Of a stretch of DNA of 5,206 bases, positions 1-4,896 are shown piece after piece. A program made the position numbers and the translations under genes. How positions within the stretch are numbered: the stretch's first letter is position 1; every line of letters starts with the position of its first letter. The notes beneath the pieces were generated by a model, which ran no database searches, had not been told where the DNA came from, and saw only the letters and a program-made list of their open reading frames with translations. Origin of the DNA: an uncultured Megamonas sp. (GTDB taxonomy: Bacteria > Bacillota_C > Negativicutes > Selenomonadales > Selenomonadaceae); NCBI GenBank assembly GCA_900556715.1, contig USPM01000043.1, positions 1 to 5,206 of the forward strand, given 5' to 3'.

Positions 1-96
1 ATCTTTGCCAATAGCTAAAGCTACCGTAAAAAGATGCTAAAATGCGGGAAAAGTTTGGTGTTATTAAAGACTTTCTTTATAGTATAAAATATATTT

Positions 97-150
97 ATTT
101 TCTTTGGTGGTAAAGAAAATGGATCAAAAGAAAGTCATTGTAAATAAAAA
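97..150 (+). repeat. Head module of structured repeat (copy a), upstream of TA module 1
   Basis: A perfect 9-bp hairpin has arms 97-105 (ATTTTCTTT) and 112-120 (AAAGAAAAT) and a 6-nt loop GGTGGT. It is followed by CAAAAGAAAGTCATTG, the usual downstream signature of this family. The other head hairpins in the window have different arms that still pair. After about 150 the central hairpin of the repeat is absent and the toxin-antitoxin module begins instead. Confidence 0.75.
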
Positions 151-181
151 TTTTTAATATAAAAGAGGCGATATATGAAAA

Positions 182-210
182 TTGATTTTGTTTTTGTGCT
201 ATAGTATAAT
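182..210 (+). promoter_or_regulatory. Sigma-A-type promoter of antitoxin RNA 1
   Basis: A -35 box TTGATT (182-187), a 17-bp spacer and a perfect -10 box TATAAT (205-210) predict a start near 217. The same hexamers and spacing are kept in the second copy (4619-4647). It would drive the small RNA that converges on the toxin gene. Confidence 0.8.
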
Positions 211-216
211 ATAGGC

Positions 217-313
217 AAAAGAAGAGAATAAACTGATGTTCGCTACGTCAGCCCTCTTCTGAGAATTCTGCAAAAATGGAGAAGAGGCTGTCCGTTAAGA
301 CGGCTTCTTTTTT
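217..313 (+). ncRNA. Putative type I antitoxin RNA, copy 1
   Basis: This is a predicted RNA of about 97 nt, transcribed towards the minus-strand toxin gene and overlapping the 3' part of its mRNA. Three pairings are visible. The 5' hairpin is AGAAGAG (220-226) with CTCTTCT (254-260), enclosing CTGATG (233-238) with CGTCAG (246-251). An alternative hairpin is CCTCTTCT (253-260) with AGAAGAGG (280-287). The terminator is 281-292 with 299-310. The first and third can coexist, whereas the second excludes both. The same elements are kept in the other copy although the linker 261-280 has changed. Convergent small RNAs of this kind are known for the Fst/TxpA/BsrG class of type I systems, where the RNA blocks translation or triggers decay of the toxin mRNA. 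That role is inferred here. A leader that regulates by attenuation is the main alternative. Confidence 0.72.
220..260 (-). terminator. Probable intrinsic terminator of toxin mRNA 1
   Basis: Read on the minus strand, arms AGAAGAG and CTCTTCT with an inner 6-bp stem (CTGACG with CATCAG) are followed by a short U-rich run (TTTTGCC). The U-tract is weaker than in copy 2 (minus strand of 4650-4656). Termination here would give a toxin mRNA that spans almost the whole antitoxin RNA. The same hairpin on the plus strand is the 5' hairpin of the antitoxin. Confidence 0.5.
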
Positions 314-314
314 A
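281..314 (+). terminator. Intrinsic terminator of antitoxin RNA 1
   Basis: A 12-bp stem has arms GAAGAGGCTGTC (281-292) and GACGGCTTCTTT (299-310), three of the pairs being G-U. The loop is CGTTAA and the U-run covers 308-313. The structure is identical in the second copy. On the opposite strand it also forms a weaker hairpin just after the toxin stop codon. Confidence 0.8.
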
Positions 315-322
315 TTTCAATT

Positions 323-400
323 TTAGTTGAGATAAGAAAGTATAGTAAATATAAGAGTTAAAAAAGAAATTATCAAAGATAATACTTCATAATCGGTCAT
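323..400 (-). CDS. Small hydrophobic toxin peptide, putative holin-like / Fst-TxpA-BsrG type, copy 1
   Basis: This is a 25-residue ORF. It starts with a charged MTDYEVLSL segment and continues as a single predicted membrane span (about residues 7-24, LSLIISFLTLIFTILSYL), ending in Asn. ATG at 400 is chosen because GGGAGG (409-414) lies 8 nt upstream. The M-x-x-Y-E start followed by one hydrophobic helix resembles the Bacillota 'putative holin-like toxin' peptides of type I toxin-antitoxin systems, which damage membranes when overexpressed. The charged C-terminal tail often seen in that group is missing, so the peptide is shorter than usual. Against the second copy there are four silent changes (codons 2, 15, 20, 25) and one conservative change (Leu24 to Phe), which points to selection on the peptide. 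Family membership rests on pattern recognition, not a search. Confidence 0.8.
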   Translation of the reverse strand: MTDYEVLSLIISFLTLIFTILSYLN

Positions 401-408
401 ATTTACCA

Positions 409-427
409 CCTCCCTCAAATGAGAGAG
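409..427 (-). promoter_or_regulatory. SD-masking hairpin and ribosome site of toxin 1
   Basis: On the minus strand CTCTCTC (427-421) pairs over 7 bp, with one G-U, with GAGGGAG (416-410) around a 4-nt loop. This buries most of the GGGAGG ribosome site (414-409). Such 5' occlusion is a known feature of type I toxin mRNAs, keeping translation low until processing or refolding. Copy 2 differs only in the loop. Confidence 0.75.
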
Positions 428-458
428 AGCCGACACATCAATTTATTCTCCGCAGGAT

Positions 459-467
459 ATTGTATCA
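459..467 (-). promoter_or_regulatory. Extended -10 promoter of toxin mRNA 1
   Basis: On the minus strand TGATACAAT (467-459) gives an extended -10 element. There is no good -35 box at 16-18 bp. The predicted start near 452 leaves a leader of about 50 nt. The upstream part of the promoter lies inside the plus-strand terminator hairpin 469-493. Confidence 0.65.
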
Positions 468-468
468 T

Positions 469-497
469 AAAGGCAAGCGAAAGGCTTGTCTTTTTTT
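469..497 (+). terminator. Intrinsic terminator at the outer edge of TA module 1
   Basis: A 10-bp stem (469-478 with 484-493, loop GAAAG, one G-U pair) is followed by a run of Ts at 491-497. It would stop plus-strand transcripts that read through the antitoxin terminator and cross the toxin gene. Copy 2 keeps the stem, with a G-U to A-U exchange and a C-G to U-G exchange. Confidence 0.75.
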
Positions 498-504
498 ATG
501 CCTT

Positions 505-540
505 TATTAAAATTTTAAAATGCGAAACGTAAATATGTTT
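505..540 (+). repeat. Tail-module remnant of structured repeat after TA module 1
   Basis: AATTTTAAAATGCG (511-524) closely matches the tail signature AATTTTATAATGCGG found after the central hairpin in elements at 4061 and 4980. Its place after the TA module, with a head module before it at 97, suggests that the module occupies the centre of a repeat element. Confidence 0.5.
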
Positions 541-541
541 G

Positions 542-754
542 TTCATTTCTTTGGTGGCAAAGAAACGAACCAAAGAAATCATCCGCTCACGCACTTTTTA
601 CTTTGACAAAGATAAAAATATATCAACAACGTTCTAAACTCGCAAGGCTCAAACAGTAGAACTAAAAGCGTAGCTATATTTTTATCTTTGCCAATAGCTA
701 ATAGCTACCGTAAAAAGATGCTAAAATGCGGGAAAAAGTTTGGTGTTATTAAAG
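542..754 (+). repeat. Structured interspersed repeat, element A
   Basis: The head hairpin has arms 542-552 and 559-569 (one mismatch on this strand, G-U on the other). The central stem is 15 bp perfect, 608-622 (AAAGATAAAAATATA) with 675-689, extendable by C607-G690 and a few more pairs. An inner stem GTTCTA (631-636) with TAGAAC (657-662) closes a 20-nt loop, AACTCGCAAGGCTCAAACAG. A small hairpin follows, TAGCT (695-699) with AGCTA (703-707). The element is nearly identical to 4296-4505. No coding potential is seen. Its function is unknown; a MITE-like or REP-like element is the likely class. Confidence 0.85.
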
Positions 755-755
755 A

Positions 756-843
756 TTTTCAATAACTAGCGTTACTATTAAAATTTTAAAATGCGAAAAA
801 ACGATAAATAAAATAAAAACCAAATGTCCCTCACGTTAGCAAA
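756..843 (+). repeat. Free-standing tail module of the structured repeat
   Basis: This stretch aligns with the tail of the element at 4204-4287. It has a small hairpin TAAC (763-766) with GTTA (771-774), then AATTTTAAAATGCG, and ends in CCAAATGTCCCTCACG plus TTAGCAAA (820-843). No head or central hairpin of its own precedes it. It abuts the inverted element B, giving a tail-to-tail junction. Confidence 0.7.
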
Positions 844-844
844 T

Positions 845-1020
845 TTTGCGGTAGCCGTAGGCTATTGGCAAGGATAAAATCATGACGATGAATTTAGCTC
901 TACTGTTTGAGCGAAGCGAGTTTAGAGCGTTATAATCATGATTTTATAATTGACAAAGAAAAATTGGTATCGGGAGGTAGAGTTCTTTTGTTACTTTTCT
1001 TGCTCATGAAAGAAAAGTAA
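845..1020 (-). repeat. Structured interspersed repeat, element B (inverted)
   Basis: On the minus strand this has the same order as element A. The head hairpin is 11 bp perfect (991-1001 with 1010-1020, TTACTTTTCTT arm, 8-nt loop). The central stem is 12 bp perfect (874-885 ATAAAATCATGA with 936-947). The inner stem is GCTCTA (897-902) with TAGAGC (923-928) around a 20-nt loop (903-922), and the small hairpin is TAGCC (852-856) with GGCTA (860-864). Every stem differs in sequence from element A yet pairs, while the loop is conserved on the minus strand as AACTCGCTTCGCTCAAACAG. Confidence 0.85.
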
Positions 1021-1039
1021 GTATAAAATAGGGTGTTTG

Positions 1040-1100
1040 TTCATTTCTTTAATGACAAAGAAATGAATTAAAGAAAGCCATTGCAGATAAATTTTTGAAA
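1040..1100 (+). repeat. Head-only repeat fragment next to the hsdR 3' end
   Basis: A perfect 11-bp hairpin (1040-1050 TTCATTTCTTT with 1057-1067, loop AATGAC) is followed by the usual AAAGAAAGCCATTGCAGATA spacer, then stops before any central hairpin. It lies 47 bp past the hsdR stop codon. Read in the hsdR direction it forms a strong stem but has no U-tract, so it is not a typical terminator. It could still protect the mRNA 3' end. Confidence 0.7.
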
Positions 1101-1113
1101 ATAAAATTATAGA

Positions 1114-3873
1114 TTAAAAATACTTTGCTACATGTTCTTTAATGAAGTCTATAGCTTTTTTAGATATAGTTTTTTTCTGTAAATACCCTTTATTAATTTT
1201 ACTAGCGATATTCATTCTATTAGTGAGTCCGCTATAATTGTATTCTTGAATTTGTTCAGCTATAAAAGCTGGTTCTAGGTCGTATTCTGTAGCAAAGTTT
1301 TTGATTTCTTGTTGTTGTTGTTCGTCTTCAAAGTTTTTAAGGGCATCATCAATAGAGCTGTCTGGATTTAAGTTTGGAATGACTTCATCTAAGAATTTTT
1401 CAATTAAATCTATTTTATAACGTAATTTTTGATTGCCACTGCGATTTAGTTCTGTTTTTATCTGTTCAATCTCCAATTTTTGCTTGGATTGATCATGACG
1501 TTCTATATTATGGATGAGGTTCATAATATAATCTAAATCAATGCGGTCTGTAGCGACAAGTTCAATACAAAAATCTATATCATCTAAGATAGAAGTTTTA
1601 GTTTTGTCATAAGCATATTTTAAATCTTCATGGATTAAAAGATACTTTGATTTATAGTCTTCAAAATCCTGTGTATTAATATCCTGAATTTGTTTATCAA
1701 AGTCGAATTCAGTGAAGTTATTTAAGATATTTCTTGTTTTGATTAAATCACGGAAAGCTAAAACGAATGCTTTTTGTTCTTTTTCAGTCATTAAATCGTC
1801 TACATTTTCTGGTCTTGAAGCGACAGATAATAATGTTTTAATTTTTTCGCGGAATTGGTTTAAGTAAAAATCAAAGTCTTTAGTTAATACATCATCTATA
1901 TTATCTGTTTGTGAGAATAAGCGAATAGCATTATCTGTTTTTTCTTTTAAATTGCGATAACAAACGATATTGCCAAATGGTTTTGTAGTATGTTCCACGC
2001 GATTGGTACGAGAATAAGCTTGTAATAGATTGTGATATTCTAAATTTTTATCTACATATAAAGTATTCAATACTTTGGCATCAAAACCAGTTAACATCAT
2101 GCCGACTACGATTACAATATCTATTTGAGCTGTTTTGATTTTTTTCATCAAATCGTTGGCAAAAGCAGGGAATGTAGTTACATGGTAATTTGTATTATAC
2201 ATTTTATTATAGTCAGTGATGATTTTTTCAAGGCTGTCTTTAGAATGTTCTTGTTTGAATTCTAGGTCTTCATTTTCTTCATAAGTGAAGATAGCGGATA
2301 TTTTTAAATCTGTATTCAATTCTTTAAAAATATTGTAATAAGCTATTAATGTTTTTATATTAGCTACGGCAAATAAAGCATTATATCTGCGATTATTAGT
2401 TTTTTTATCATGATTTTTTATGATATGTTGAGCTACTAATCTTAATCTTTTAGGATCGGAGAAAACTTCTTCTTTGTCGATGTCTTCTACTTTGGTATCA
2501 TCTGTAGGATCGTATTTACCTTCAAATGTTTTGATATATTCTACATTAAAGCCCAATACATTATGGTCGAAGATAGCGTCTTTGATTAAATAAGTGTGTA
2601 GACATTTGCCGAAGATATCTGCTGTAGTGCGGTTGTCTTGTGATTTATTTTCTATAAAACGTGGTGTACCAGTAAAACCGAAGATTTGAGCTTTAGTAAA
2701 TGCTTTTTTGATATTAGTTAGCTGTTTGCCAAATGTAGAGCGATGACATTCATCAAAGATGATGATTACTTTTTCTTGAGCGTATTTGGCGAAATAATCG
2801 TTATATCTTGGCGTAGTAGTGGCTTTGGCTAATTTTTGAATAGTAGTAACGATGAAATTTGTATGTTCATCTTTTATTTGTTTAGCTAGTATGGCTGTAT
2901 TATCTGTAGCGTCTATGGAGTTAGCTTCAAATTTATTGAATTCCTGTGTAGTCTGGCGGTCAAGGTCAGAGCGGTCGACTACGAATAATACTTTTTTGAT
3001 GGATGGTTGTTTAGCTAATAATTGCCCGCATTTAAAAGAAGTGAGTGTTTTTCCTGAGCCTGTAGTATGCCAGATATAGCCACCTTCATTAGTATTGAGT
3101 GCTTGTTGAATTAATTTTTGTGTAGCATATACTTGATATGGTCGCATGATCATTAAGTTTTTATCTGTATCATTGATAATCATATAATTATAAATCATGT
3201 CTAATAGATGATTGGGGTTTAAAAAGCTTTGTGCAAAATCAGCTAATTTTGTTATGCGTTTATTGTTTTCATCAGTCCAAAAGAAAGTAAGATTATATAG
3301 AGGATTGTAATCGCTGTTGGCATAATATTTAGTATCGACACCATTGGAGATGACGAAAATCTGAATGAAGCGAAAGAGATTACAATAAGAATGTATTTTG
3401 TAGCGATTAATTTGATTAAAAGCTTTTTTGATATCTTGACCACGTTTTTTTAGTTCAATTTGTACCAGTGGCAAGCCATTGATAAGAAGTGTTACATCAT
3501 AGCGAGCATCATTTTTTGTAGTTGCATTATGCACTTTTATTTGATGAGTGATTTGGAAATTATTATTGCTAAAATTTTTTGTATCTAATAATTTTAGATA
3601 GATTTGACTACTATCGTCACGTTCTATAGTGAATTTATCATGTAAAAATTTAGCGGATTGCTGGATGCTTTTACCACCAATTTTAGTCAATAAACGATCA
3701 AATTCTTTATCTGACAAATCTTTGCCATTGAGTGTTTCTTGGTTGAGTTTATTTATTTGTTTGCGAAAATTAATGAATAAATCATCAGCATTATTGATTT
3801 TAACTTTTTTGTATTGGCTGGATAATTGTTTGATAAGTTCGTTCTCTAAATCTTTTTCACTTTGTAACTGCAT
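1114..3873 (-). CDS. hsdR: Type I restriction enzyme, restriction/translocase subunit HsdR
   Basis: This 919-residue protein is the motor and nuclease subunit of a type I restriction complex (R2M2S). It pumps unmethylated DNA with ATP and cuts far from the recognition site. The N-terminal PD-(D/E)xK nuclease has Asp126, Glu140-Leu-Lys142 (QIELKKRG) and a QxxxY motif (Gln154-Tyr158). The spacings match those I recall for EcoR124I HsdR (D151, E165, K167), suggesting the type IC group. Superfamily 2 helicase motifs follow: Walker A TTGSGKT (270-276), VVDRSDLDRQ (298-307), TTIQKL (343-348), DECH (374-377), TGTP (401-404), MMLTGFDA (592-599) and QAYSRTNR (618-625). From about 680 the protein is helical and charged, the region that usually docks on the methylase. 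It is shorter than EcoR124I HsdR (about 1,038 residues), apparently at the C-terminus. No frameshift or missing catalytic residue is seen. ATG at 3873 has GAAAGG 9 nt upstream. No hsdM or hsdS is in the window, so activity depends on partners elsewhere. Confidence 0.97.
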   Translation of the reverse strand: MQLQSEKDLENELIKQLSSQYKKVKINNADDLFINFRKQINKLNQETLNGKDLSDKEFDRLLTKIGGKSIQQSAKFLHDKFTIERDDSSQIYLKLLDTKNFSNNNFQITHQIKVHNATTKNDARYDVTLLINGLPLVQIELKKRGQDIKKAFNQINRYKIHSYCNLFRFIQIFVISNGVDTKYYANSDYNPLYNLTFFWTDENNKRITKLADFAQSFLNPNHLLDMIYNYMIINDTDKNLMIMRPYQVYATQKLIQQALNTNEGGYIWHTTGSGKTLTSFKCGQLLAKQPSIKKVLFVVDRSDLDRQTTQEFNKFEANSIDATDNTAILAKQIKDEHTNFIVTTIQKLAKATTTPRYNDYFAKYAQEKVIIIFDECHRSTFGKQLTNIKKAFTKAQIFGFTGTPRFIENKSQDNRTTADIFGKCLHTYLIKDAIFDHNVLGFNVEYIKTFEGKYDPTDDTKVEDIDKEEVFSDPKRLRLVAQHIIKNHDKKTNNRRYNALFAVANIKTLIAYYNIFKELNTDLKISAIFTYEENEDLEFKQEHSKDSLEKIITDYNKMYNTNYHVTTFPAFANDLMKKIKTAQIDIVIVVGMMLTGFDAKVLNTLYVDKNLEYHNLLQAYSRTNRVEHTTKPFGNIVCYRNLKEKTDNAIRLFSQTDNIDDVLTKDFDFYLNQFREKIKTLLSVASRPENVDDLMTEKEQKAFVLAFRDLIKTRNILNNFTEFDFDKQIQDINTQDFEDYKSKYLLIHEDLKYAYDKTKTSILDDIDFCIELVATDRIDLDYIMNLIHNIERHDQSKQKLEIEQIKTELNRSGNQKLRYKIDLIEKFLDEVIPNLNPDSSIDDALKNFEDEQQQQEIKNFATEYDLEPAFIAEQIQEYNYSGLTNRMNIASKINKGYLQKKTISKKAIDFIKEHVAKYF

Positions 3874-3882
3874 GATAAAATA

Positions 3883-3938
3883 CCTTTCTATGTTAGATTT
3901 AATTTTAATTTACTAAAATTTATGTAGTATATAGTATA
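3883..3938 (-). promoter_or_regulatory. hsdR ribosome site and tentative promoter
   Basis: On the minus strand GAAAGG (3888-3883) is a moderate ribosome site 9 nt from the ATG. Two TATACT boxes (3938-3933 and 3931-3926) are possible -10 elements, but no convincing -35 box is at the right distance in this very AT-rich stretch. Because a terminator lies just upstream (3972-4006), hsdR probably has its own promoter here. The ribosome site is firm; the promoter is weak. Confidence 0.4.
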
Positions 3939-3971
3939 TCTAAAAATATAAATTTTAAGGAATATACAAAG

Positions 3972-4010
3972 AAAGACTACTCCTAATCATTAGGAAATAG
4001 TCTTTTTGTC
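3972..4010 (+). terminator. Hairpin terminator upstream of hsdR
   Basis: An outer stem AAAGACTA (3972-3979) with TAGTCTTT (3998-4005) encloses CCTAA with TTAGG, and is followed by TTTTTGTCTTTT on the plus strand. The minus strand gives a weaker run (TCTTTCTTTG). It probably insulates hsdR from minus-strand transcription coming from the right, and would stop plus-strand transcripts antisense to hsdR. Confidence 0.65.
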
Positions 4011-4060
4011 TTTTATTATACTATATCTAAAGTTGCATTTCAAAATACATAAAAGAGGGT

Positions 4061-4287
4061 TTATTTTCTTTGGTGACAAAGAAACGAACCAAAGAAAGCC
4101 ACTGCAGATAAAATTTTAGCTTTGAAAAAATTATCATTGCATACAACGCTTAGAAACTCGCTACGCTCAAACAATTAAGTAAAAAACGTATTTAATGATA
4201 ATGTTTTTCAATAATCTTACGATTACCGCTGAATTTTATAATGCGGAAAAAGTAACATAATAACCAAATATCCCTCACGTTAGCAAA
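4061..4287 (+). repeat. Structured interspersed repeat, element C (full length)
   Basis: The head hairpin is 4061-4071 with 4078-4088. The central stem is 17 bp with one bulged G, 4122-4138 (ends TTATCATT) with 4194-4211 (starts AATGATAA). The inner stem is GCTTAG (4148-4153) with TTAAGT (4175-4180, two G-T pairs) around a 21-nt loop. Small hairpin: TAATC (4212-4216) with GATTA (4221-4225). A tail stem CCGC (4226-4229) with GCGG (4243-4246) follows, and the element ends in CCCTCACGTTAGCAAA (4272-4287). The 227-bp length equals that of element E within the window. No coding sequence is seen. Confidence 0.85.
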
Positions 4288-4295
4288 TATAATTG

Positions 4296-4505
4296 TTCAT
4301 TTCTTTAGTGATAAAGAAACGAACCAAAGAAATCACCCGCTCACGCACTTTTTACTTTGTCAAAGATAAAAATATATCAACAACGTTCTAAACTCGCAAG
4401 GCTCAAACAGTAGAACTAAAAGCGTAGCTATATTTTTATCTTTGCCAATAGCTAAAGCTACCGTAAAAAGATGCTAAAATGCGGGAAAAGTTTGGTGTTA
4501 TTAAA
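4296..4505 (+). repeat. Structured interspersed repeat, element D
   Basis: This is near-identical to element A. The head hairpin is 4296-4306 with 4313-4323. The central 15-bp stem is 4362-4376 with 4429-4443, the inner stem GTTCTA (4385-4390) with TAGAAC (4411-4416), and the small hairpin TAGCT (4449-4453) with AGCTA (4456-4460). Its second half forms the start of the long direct repeat at 4438, so the first bases of the window are probably the end of another such element. Confidence 0.85.
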
Positions 4506-4533
4506 GACTTTCTTTATAGTATAAAATATATTT

Positions 4534-4587
4534 ATTTTCTTTGGTGGTAAAGAAAATGGATCAAAAGAAAGTCATTGTAAATAAAAA
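4534..4587 (+). repeat. Head module of structured repeat (copy g), upstream of TA module 2
   Basis: A perfect 9-bp hairpin, 4534-4542 with 4549-4557 and loop GGTGGT, is followed by CAAAAGAAAGTCATTG. It is the exact counterpart of 97-150 and again has no central hairpin after it. Confidence 0.75.
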
Positions 4588-4618
4588 TTTTTAATACAAA
4601 AGAGGCGATATATGAAAA

Positions 4619-4647
4619 TTGATTTTGTTTTAGTGCTATAGTATAAT
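4619..4647 (+). promoter_or_regulatory. Sigma-A-type promoter of antitoxin RNA 2
   Basis: The boxes are TTGATT (4619-4624), a 17-bp spacer and TATAAT (4642-4647). The predicted start is near 4654 within a run of As. It has the same hexamers and spacing as copy 1, with one spacer substitution. Confidence 0.8.
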
Positions 4648-4649
4648 AT

Positions 4650-4696
4650 AAAAAAAGAAGAGAATAAACTGATGTTGGCTACGTCAGCCCTCTTCT
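4650..4696 (-). terminator. Intrinsic terminator of toxin mRNA 2
   Basis: On the minus strand the AGAAGAG/CTCTTCT stem with its inner CTGACG/CATCAG stem is followed by an unbroken T run (complement of 4650-4656). This is a better terminator than its copy 1 counterpart. It would place the toxin mRNA 3' end at the antitoxin start site, making the two RNAs overlap along the whole antitoxin. Confidence 0.6.
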
Positions 4697-4750
4697 GCAT
4701 AGTTTGTGTGATTGAAAGAAGAGGCTGTCCGTTAAGACGGCTTCTTTTTT
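4654..4750 (+). ncRNA. Putative type I antitoxin RNA, copy 2
   Basis: The architecture is that of copy 1. The 5' hairpin is AGAAGAG (4656-4662) with CTCTTCT (4690-4696), with CTGATG (4669-4674) and CGTCAG (4682-4687) inside. The alternative hairpin is CCTCTTCT (4689-4696) with AGAAGAGG (4717-4724). The terminator arms are 4718-4729 and 4736-4747. The apical loop reads TTGGCTA instead of TTCGCTA, and the linker 4697-4716 is unrelated in sequence to that of copy 1. Every paired segment is retained despite this drift, which supports a structured, functional RNA. Its role as antitoxin to the peptide at 4761-4838 is inferred from the convergent arrangement. Confidence 0.72.
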
Positions 4751-4751
4751 T
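4718..4751 (+). terminator. Intrinsic terminator of antitoxin RNA 2
   Basis: A 12-bp stem (4718-4729 with 4736-4747, loop CGTTAA) runs into seven Ts (4745-4751). The stem is identical to copy 1 and the T run is one base longer. Confidence 0.8.
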
Positions 4752-4760
4752 ATATCAAAA

Positions 4761-4838
4761 TTAATTGAAATAAGAAAGAATAGTAAATATAAGCGTTAAA
4801 AAAGAAATTATCAAAGATAATACTTCATAATCAGTCAT
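4761..4838 (-). CDS. Small hydrophobic toxin peptide, putative holin-like / Fst-TxpA-BsrG type, copy 2
   Basis: This is a 25-residue peptide differing from copy 1 only at residue 24 (Phe for Leu). It opens MTDYEVLSL and forms one hydrophobic span to the C-terminus, so a membrane location is expected. ATG at 4838 lies 8 nt from GGGAGG (4847-4852). The terminator hairpin region begins 9 bp past the stop. It converges with its small RNA. Of five codon differences between the copies, four are silent, as expected if both peptides remain functional. A very short phage-holin-like peptide or a regulatory leader peptide are alternatives, but the leader hairpin and convergent RNA favour a type I toxin. 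Confidence 0.8.
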   Translation of the reverse strand: MTDYEVLSLIISFLTLIFTILSYFN

Positions 4839-4846
4839 ATTTACCA

Positions 4847-4865
4847 CCTCCCTCAAAAGAGAGAG
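4847..4865 (-). promoter_or_regulatory. SD-masking hairpin and ribosome site of toxin 2
   Basis: On the minus strand CTCTCTC (4865-4859) pairs with GAGGGAG (4854-4848) around loop TTTT, covering GGGAGG (4852-4847). The stem is unchanged from copy 1, and the only difference falls in the loop. Confidence 0.75.
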
Positions 4866-4896
4866 AGCCGACACATCAATTTATTCTCCGCAGGAT

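Larger units (their letters stand above)
1..573. repeat. Left copy of long direct repeat carrying toxin-antitoxin module 1
   Basis: This block matches 4438-5010 almost base for base in the same orientation, with scattered substitutions and a differing linker at 261-280. The match begins at the first base of the window, so the left copy probably continues outside it. The right copy extends upstream into a structured repeat element (4296-4437) that also resembles 542-689. The match ends inside the head hairpin of the next repeat element, just past 573 and 5010, where the spacers diverge. The two copies flank hsdR. The similarity was read by eye and no identity figure was computed. Confidence 0.9.

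Noticed and set aside
171..203. A 9-codon ORF on the plus strand (174-203, MKIDFVFVL) preceded by GAGG, also present in copy 2 with one change.
   Set aside because: It spans the antitoxin -35 box and ends at the -10 box, so its conservation is explained by the promoter. It is too short and has no transcript start that would include it.
217..313. The small RNA as a T-box or another known riboswitch.
   Set aside because: No T-box sequence, specifier stem or other aptamer core that I know is visible, and the downstream minus-strand gene is antisense to it, so it would not be a leader of that gene.
1..573. The long repeats as ends of an insertion sequence or composite transposon around hsdR.
   Set aside because: No transposase or terminal inverted repeats with target duplications were found. 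The repeats carry TA modules only, so a segmental duplication or repeat-borne spread fits better.
1040..1067. Hairpin past the hsdR stop codon as its intrinsic terminator.
   Set aside because: The stem is strong, but in the hsdR direction it is followed by CAAACACCC with no U-tract. It is better explained as a repeat head module.
2852..3079. Open frame of 75 codons on the plus strand.
   Set aside because: It lies entirely inside the helicase region of hsdR on the other strand, has no ribosome site of note and no recognisable protein features.
3252..3443. Open frame of 63 codons on the minus strand in another frame of hsdR.
   Set aside because: It overlaps the conserved nuclease-to-helicase part of HsdR. 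Its hydrophobic look comes from the AT-rich composition.
3629..3916. Open frame of 95 codons on the plus strand over the hsdR start.
   Set aside because: It is antisense to the HsdR N-terminus and its leader, with no promoter or ribosome site evidence.
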